A stretch of DNA of 28,221 nucleotides, taken from the NCBI GenBank assembly GCA_031550205.1, contig JAVBOV010000015.1, forward strand, positions 1 to 28,221. The letters run 5' to 3'. A program made the position numbers and the translations under genes. The notes under the pieces are model-generated. The model saw only the letters and a list, made by a program, of their open reading frames with translations. It did no database searches and was not told the origin of the DNA. This DNA is from JAVBOV01 sp031550205 (GTDB taxonomy: Bacteria > Pseudomonadota > Alphaproteobacteria > RF32 > CAG-239). Of the stretch, positions 23,746 through 28,221 are shown piece by piece. The first letter of the stretch is position 1. The number at the start of each line of letters is the position of its first letter.

Positions 23746-23766
23746 GAATGGGTGACGTTTTTTATT

Positions 23767-24384
23767 TTATCTAATCAGACGGTAGCCGTTGTCGATGGTT
23801 TCGATGATTTGCGAATCTTTGGCGCCCTGCTCCACTTTTTGGCGAAGGCGGTAGATGTGGGTTTCGATGGTGTGGGTGGTGATGTCGGGGTTGTAGCCCC
23901 AGACTTCTTTTAACAGATCATTCTTAGAGGCGACTTTGTCGCCGAGTTTATAAAGATATTTTAAAATCGAGACTTCTTTTTCAGTTAGTTTTATCGTCTT
24001 CTTATTTCTTAGATTTAAGATTTCTTTTTTTATCGGGCTTAGTTCATATTTATTGAAACAAAACAAAGCTTCATCGGTGTTTTCATAAAGATTGATGCAA
24101 GACTGCAAATCGTCCAAAAGTTTGCGCAGCGACAAAGGCTTTAACAGCACTTTGCAGTTTCCGGGCTTTTTAGAATTATCGGCCTCGGAAAGCAGCAAAA
24201 AAATCGGCAGCTTGTAATCGGTAAAATCTTTCAGCTTTTCTTTGTTTTCATCAATTATCAAGATGTCATAAGAGGTGTCCGTGCTTTCGGTTAAAAGGTT
24301 GAAGCCCGGCAGGTGCAAGGATATCTGCTCTTTTAAATCCGATGAGAAAAGGGTTTCTTTTGCAATGAATCTTAAGTTTACCAT
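23767..24384 (-). CDS. OmpR-family response regulator with degenerate receiver
   Basis: A protein of 205 residues. The receiver (1-110) keeps the phospho-acceptor position Asp45 (ILIIDENKE), a Ser66 at the signalling position and Lys82 (KVLLKP), but lacks the acidic pair near the N-terminus that binds magnesium, so conventional phosphorylation is doubtful. The C-terminal winged helix is intact: LTEKEVSILKYLY, VASKNDLLKEVWGY, TIETHIYRLRQKVE and the terminal NGYRLIR. Its ATG overlaps the porin stop by seven bases (ATGGTAA), so the two are translationally coupled. No histidine kinase is adjacent. It may regulate the porin or envelope genes; that is inference from position. Confidence 0.88.
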   Translation of the reverse strand: MVNLRFIAKETLFSSDLKEQISLHLPGFNLLTESTDTSYDILIIDENKEKLKDFTDYKLPIFLLLSEADNSKKPGNCKVLLKPLSLRKLLDDLQSCINLYENTDEALFCFNKYELSPIKKEILNLRNKKTIKLTEKEVSILKYLYKLGDKVASKNDLLKEVWGYNPDITTHTIETHIYRLRQKVEQGAKDSQIIETIDNGYRLIR

Positions 24385-25475
24385 TTGAACCCCACTCCGG
24401 TTATGAAGGTGTAGCCTTTGGAATTGTTATCAACGGTTTTATCTTCTCCCTGATACTCTACATGAGCCGCAGCCAAGTAAAAGTCCAGATATTTGTTATA
24501 TTGATATTTGTTTGATAGCACAAATAATTTGTCTTCATTATCGGTGTTATCTGCTTTGGCGTTATAATAGGTCAGCGCCACTTCATATGGGCCAATTTCA
24601 TAGCCGATGCCGAGGTCATAGGCTTTGCCTTCGCGGTAGTTGTCGCTTAAGTCTGCGGCGATATTATGTTTATTGCCATCTATATAAGTTTTGCGAAAGC
24701 CGCCGGCCAAGGTCCAACCGGCGCGATAAACGCTTATGCTGGCGGAATATTCTTTATCATCTCCGCCATATTCGGCGTAAGCAAGCGAGCTTGAAACGTC
24801 TATGCTGCCGAAGCTTTGCTGGTTAAGCAACGCCAGAACGTAGCCGTCTTCATCGTCATAAGGCGCGTGGACATCAACCAAACCGCGGCGGTTGTAGATA
24901 TTGGGCACATAAGTAACGCCGGCGTAGGTGCTGTAAATTTCAGGGGTGATGTAAGTGGCTTTGGGTGCTACGCCATCAGTGTTTAGGGCTGCAGTATTTA
25001 AGGTTTTGTAGCTGGCTTTGTGGCGGCCTCTGTCCCAGTTGGGGTTGGAGATGAAGCTTGAGGCGTCGATATCGCCAAGATTGTTTAAGCCTTGATAAAA
25101 CTGATAGCCGACGTTGTAAGTTTCGCCAAGCATGAGGCGGCCGTAAGCGGTGTCGGCGGTGGTGTAAAGCTCTTTGCCCCAATCGCCATTGTTATAATCT
25201 TTTTGGCCTTTGTTGAAGCCTTTCATAACGTCAAGGTAAAGGCCGAGCTTGGTGTCTTCATCAAATTCTTTTTCTAAGAACAGATTAACCTCGGCCTTGC
25301 CTTTCCAGTCATTATTGTCATCTTCTTTTTCATAACGCTCGGCAACGTCGGAATAGCCGTATAACCCTTGAGCCGAGCCTGAGATGCCGTATTCAACATC
25401 TCCGGCAAAGGCTTGGGCAGGGATTAATAATATGCTTGCTGCTGCAACGCTCTTTAAATTTGCTGAGATTGCCAC
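24378..25475 (-). CDS. Outer-membrane porin-like beta-barrel protein
   Basis: A protein of 365 residues from GTG 25475. The signal peptide is SVAAASILLIPAQAFA, followed by GDVEYGISGSAQGLYGYSD. The rest is rich in Gly, Tyr, Asp and Asn with alternating hydrophobic strands (AEVNLFLEKEF, TKLGLYLDVM, YEVALTYYNA), and it ends YTFITGVGFKW with a terminal aromatic residue, as required by the BAM machinery. It therefore looks like a 16-strand general or specific porin. The start is odd: the GTG and its GAGGAG, nine bases upstream, lie inside the dispersed repeat copy C, and no other start exists. It follows gyrB by 31 bases and overlaps the response regulator. Confidence 0.85.
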   Translation of the reverse strand: MAISANLKSVAAASILLIPAQAFAGDVEYGISGSAQGLYGYSDVAERYEKEDDNNDWKGKAEVNLFLEKEFDEDTKLGLYLDVMKGFNKGQKDYNNGDWGKELYTTADTAYGRLMLGETYNVGYQFYQGLNNLGDIDASSFISNPNWDRGRHKASYKTLNTAALNTDGVAPKATYITPEIYSTYAGVTYVPNIYNRRGLVDVHAPYDDEDGYVLALLNQQSFGSIDVSSSLAYAEYGGDDKEYSASISVYRAGWTLAGGFRKTYIDGNKHNIAADLSDNYREGKAYDLGIGYEIGPYEVALTYYNAKADNTDNEDKLFVLSNKYQYNKYLDFYLAAAHVEYQGEDKTVDNNSKGYTFITGVGFKW

Positions 25476-25498
25476 GTCGCTTCGCTCCTCGCAATGAC
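25467..25498. repeat. Dispersed intergenic repeat, copy C, carrying the porin start
   Basis: A 32-base sequence starting GATTGCCACGTCGC and ending CTCCTCGCAATGAC, almost the same as copy A at 7813-7845. Read on the minus strand it contains GAGGAG (25490-25485) and GTG (25475-25473), nine bases apart, which serve as the only plausible translation start of the porin gene. It lies between the gyrB stop and the porin. Confidence 0.85.
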
Positions 25499-25506
25499 GG
25501 TTTAAA

Positions 25507-27930
25507 TTAAATGTCTAAGTTAACCACGTTAAGGGCGTTTTCTTGGATGAACTCTTTTCGAGGCTCAACAACATCGCCCATTAAGGTTGAAAAGACTTCA
25601 TCGGCTTCGTCCATGTGTTCAACCTTAACCTGCAGCAATGAACGGGCTTCAGGATCCAACGTTGTTTCCCAAAGCTGTTCGGCGTTCATTTCACCCAGAC
25701 CTTTGTAACGCTGGATGGAAATGCCCTTTTTGCCGGCAGCCATTACGGCGTCAACCAAGGACACAGGGCCGTGAATGTCTTTTTCAAGACCGGTTTTGGA
25801 GACCAGCTTGGAAGGAACGGCAAAGTTTTCAAACAGGAAAGATTTCATCTCGTTTAAGGCTTTGGCCTCGGGGCTTTCCAATATATAATTGGCAATATGG
25901 TGTTTTTCTTCAACCGAGCGCAGAGTTCTGGTGAAGGTTATGGAGCCGTCAGATTCAACAACCGCCTTCCAGCCTTTGTCATATTCCGCCTCGAGAGAAT
26001 CGAGGTGTATGGCCAAGTCTTTGGATTTCTCTCTGAACTTGGTTAAATCCGCCTGTAAAGCGCCGTCAAACAAACCGTGGATGGCCATTTGTTCAATAAT
26101 CTTTTCAGGAGCCTTTTTGCTCATGGAGCCGATAACATTTCTTAATTTGCGAGTGTTATCAACCAAGGCAATTAAGTCCTGATTGGCAACCTGCTCGCCG
26201 CCGTGCTTTAAGAGAACAGCCTCTTCGCAGCCGCCGCGCACCAGATAGTCGTCCATTTCTTTATCGTCTTTTAAGTATAAAATTGATTTGCCTTTTTGCG
26301 CTTTATAAAGCGGAGGCTGAGCAATGTAGATATAGCCCTTTTCAATTACCTCAGGCATTTGGCGATAGAAGAAAGTCAGAAGCAGAGTGCGGATATGTGA
26401 ACCGTCGACGTCGGCATCGGTCATGATAATTACTTTGTGGTAACGGCACTTCTCAATGTTAAAATCATCGCGGCCGATGCCGGTGCCCAGCGCGGTTACC
26501 AGGGTACCGATTTCGGCGGAGTTTAACATCTTGTCAAAGCGGGCTCGCTCCACGTTTAAGATTTTTCCTTTTAAGGGAAGAATGGCCTGATTTTTGCGGT
26601 CACGCCCCTGCTTGGCAGAGCCGCCGGCGGAATCTCCCTCAACAATGAAGATTTCTGAAAGAGCCGGGTCTTTTTCCTGACAATCGGCAAGCTTGCCGGG
26701 CAGGGACGCAAAATCAAGCACGCCTTTGCGGCGGGTCAGTTCGCGGGCCTTGCGGGCGGCTTCGCGGGCAGTGGCGGCCTCAATGATTTTGCCGACAATG
26801 CTTCTGGCTTCAGCAGGGTGTTCTTCCAACCACTCGGTAAGTTTTTCAGCCACAACATTTTCAACCGCCGGGCGAACTTCTGAGGAAACCAGTTTGTCTT
26901 TGGTTTGGGAAGAAAACTTAGGATCAGGAACTTTTACAGAAAGGACGCAGCTTAAACCTTCGCGCATGTCCTCACCGGTTAAGACCACTTTTTCTTTTTT
27001 CAAAAGATTGTTTTCAGTAATATAGTTGTTCAAGCTTCTGGTCAAAGCGCCTCTAAAGCCGGCCAGGTGAGTGCCGCCGTCTTTTTGCGGAATGTTGTTG
27101 GTGAAGCAGAGCATGCTTTCATTATAAGCATTGGTCCACTGCATTGCGGCCTCAACGGTGATGTTGTCTTTTTCCAACTCAAAGGCAATGACATTTTCAT
27201 GGAGGGGCTGTTTGGCTTTGTTTAAATGGTTAACGAATGCCGTCAGACCGCCTTCATAGTGAAACTTAACCTCGCGAGGTTCGGCTTCGCGGTTGTCGGT
27301 CAGGGTCAAAAACACGCCGGAGTTTAAGAAAGCTTTTTCACGCATGGTGCGTTCCAAGGTTTCAAAGTTGAACTCGGTCATGGTGAAGGTTTCCGGCGAG
27401 GGAAGAAAGGTGATTTCGGTGCCGTGGCAGCCTTTGGCATCACCGATAATTTTTAGAGACTCAGTAACAACACCGTGAGCAAAGGTGATTAAATGCTCTT
27501 TATCTTCACGCCAGATACGGAGCTTGAGCCAAGTAGAGAGAGCGTTAACAACCGACACACCCACACCGTGCAAACCGCCGGAGACTTTGTATGAGTTGCT
27601 GTCGAACTTGCCGCCGGAGTGAAGCTGGGTCATGATAACCTCGGCCGCAGAAACGCCTTCTTCTTTGTGGATGCCGACCGGAATGCCGCGGCCGTTGTCG
27701 CGCACGGTGGCTGAACCATCGGGATTTAAGATTACTTCGGTTTTGTCGCAATAACCGGCCAGAGCCTCGTCAATTGCGTTGTCCAGGGCTTCATAAATCA
27801 TGTGATGAAGGCCGGTGCCGTCATCGGTGTCACCAATGTACATTCCGGGGCGTTTGCGGACTGCGTCCAAACCCTTTAAAACCTTGATTGAATCTGCGCC
27901 ATATTCGTTGTTTTTTACTTCTTCACTCAT
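25507..27930 (-). CDS. gyrB: DNA gyrase subunit B
   Basis: A protein of 807 residues. The GHKL ATPase has Glu47 (EALDNAIDEA), DNGRGIPV (78-85) and GGLHGVG (118-124). The transducer follows. The TOPRIM domain has EGDSAGG, PLKGKILNVE and DADVDGSHIRTLL, with the metal-binding acidic residues. The C-terminal tail has IQRYKGLGEMNAEQLWETT, typical of GyrB rather than ParE. With GyrA it introduces negative supercoils. It is transcribed opposite to dnaA-dnaN-recF and separated from recF by about 6.4 kb, unlike the usual dnaN-recF-gyrB order. AAGGAC lies about 12 bases before the ATG. Confidence 0.98.
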   Translation of the reverse strand: MSEEVKNNEYGADSIKVLKGLDAVRKRPGMYIGDTDDGTGLHHMIYEALDNAIDEALAGYCDKTEVILNPDGSATVRDNGRGIPVGIHKEEGVSAAEVIMTQLHSGGKFDSNSYKVSGGLHGVGVSVVNALSTWLKLRIWREDKEHLITFAHGVVTESLKIIGDAKGCHGTEITFLPSPETFTMTEFNFETLERTMREKAFLNSGVFLTLTDNREAEPREVKFHYEGGLTAFVNHLNKAKQPLHENVIAFELEKDNITVEAAMQWTNAYNESMLCFTNNIPQKDGGTHLAGFRGALTRSLNNYITENNLLKKEKVVLTGEDMREGLSCVLSVKVPDPKFSSQTKDKLVSSEVRPAVENVVAEKLTEWLEEHPAEARSIVGKIIEAATAREAARKARELTRRKGVLDFASLPGKLADCQEKDPALSEIFIVEGDSAGGSAKQGRDRKNQAILPLKGKILNVERARFDKMLNSAEIGTLVTALGTGIGRDDFNIEKCRYHKVIIMTDADVDGSHIRTLLLTFFYRQMPEVIEKGYIYIAQPPLYKAQKGKSILYLKDDKEMDDYLVRGGCEEAVLLKHGGEQVANQDLIALVDNTRKLRNVIGSMSKKAPEKIIEQMAIHGLFDGALQADLTKFREKSKDLAIHLDSLEAEYDKGWKAVVESDGSITFTRTLRSVEEKHHIANYILESPEAKALNEMKSFLFENFAVPSKLVSKTGLEKDIHGPVSLVDAVMAAGKKGISIQRYKGLGEMNAEQLWETTLDPEARSLLQVKVEHMDEADEVFSTLMGDVVEPRKEFIQENALNVVNLDI

Positions 27931-27973
27931 CTTAAATTATCGTCCTTTTTTACTCAAATTTTAAACTATGGAA

Positions 27974-28002
27974 AATATACACCGAAAGCCCGAAAAACCC
28001 AA
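27974..28002 (-). promoter_or_regulatory. Putative promoter for gyrB
   Basis: On the minus strand, TTGGGT (28002-27997), a 17-base spacer and TATATT (27979-27974), about 45 bases before the gyrB ATG. The -10 box is good and the -35 box moderate. Base 27931 to the end of polA at 28064 holds no gene. Confidence 0.4.
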
Positions 28003-28063
28003 GAAGAATCGGCATTTTTCCAAATGTTTTCAACAAGAATTTTTGATTACAATTATAGTATTT

Positions 28064-28221
28064 TTAATGAGCTTCGGACCAGGTGTCGGCTATACCTACT
28101 TCGGCGGTTAGGGGGACGGAGAATTTGGAGGAGGTTTCCATGGCGGAGTTGATAATTTGGGATACTTTTTCAACTTCATCATCAGGAGCTTCAAAGACCA
28201 GTTCGTCGTGAACCTGGAGGA
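28064..28221 (-). CDS. polA: DNA polymerase I, C-terminal end (5' part outside window)
   Basis: The last 51 residues of a protein that continues beyond the window. They begin LQVHDELVFEAPDDEVEK and end SVPLTAEVGIADTWSEAH. VHDE is motif C of family A polymerases, containing a catalytic metal-binding Asp. The C-terminal helix and strand match PolA of proteobacteria. PolA fills gaps and removes Okazaki primers. It lies upstream of gyrB on the same strand, 134 bases away. This fragment is short, so domain content (for example a proofreading exonuclease) cannot be judged. Confidence 0.92.
   Translation of the reverse strand, partial: LQVHDELVFEAPDDEVEKVSQIINSAMETSSKFSVPLTAEVGIADTWSEAH

Noticed and set aside
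1..28221. CRISPR array, toxin-antitoxin pair, prophage or secretion system
   Set aside because: No regularly spaced direct repeats, and no matching gene families, are visible on either strand.

Overview
The window suggests a Gram-negative alphaproteobacterium with a fairly AT-rich chromosome. The evidence is the rpsT-dnaA-dnaN-recF core with gyrB and polA close by, outer-membrane genes (a LolA-like chaperone and a porin), an EIIA(Man)-HPr pair of the alphaproteobacterial regulatory PTS type, and a PAS protein of the kind used by alphaproteobacterial sensor kinases. Within the class it reads like an uncultured host-associated (gut-type) lineage; that placement is an inference from style, not a search result. 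I see no rRNA, tRNA, CRISPR array, transposase or prophage gene.

Layout. 1-2171: end of a YejA-type peptide-binding protein and the YejB permease, without YejE or YejF. 2168-4606: a LonB-like AAA+ protease on the minus strand. 4682-7781: two membrane-anchored TPR proteins flanking a membrane-bound exonuclease/endonuclease/phosphatase-like protein whose catalytic residues look eroded. 7853-11832: tsaB, a PAS-repeat sensor that stops where a kinase should begin, an unknown charged protein, a J-domain protein and a small tail-anchored protein. 11860-13453: mutM, a small secreted protein and rpsT. 13454-14292: a long non-coding stretch. 14293-19082: dnaA, a divergent Ham1-type pyrophosphatase (minus), dnaN and recF. 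19072-20817: an ABC exporter (minus). 20896-23485: a tightly packed plus-strand operon of an unknown protein, EIIA(Man), HPr, an orphan adenine methyltransferase and LolA. 23767-28221 (minus): polA end, gyrB, a porin and an OmpR-like response regulator.

How it fits together. dnaA, dnaN, gyrB and polA form the replication core, with recF and mutM for repair, rpsT and tsaB for translation, and LolA and the porin for the envelope. The unusual part is regulation and genome plasticity. Several short dispersed repeats sit in intergenic gaps. One supplies the apparent Shine-Dalgarno and GTG start of the porin, another carries a second repeat nested inside it, and a 190-bp inverted-repeat element lies between lolA and the response regulator. 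No classical defence or biosynthetic system is visible. The best candidates for new biology are the PTS-methyltransferase-LolA operon, the kinase-less PAS protein with its overlapping partner, the TPR/EEP membrane cluster, and the repeat-initiated porin coupled to a response regulator.
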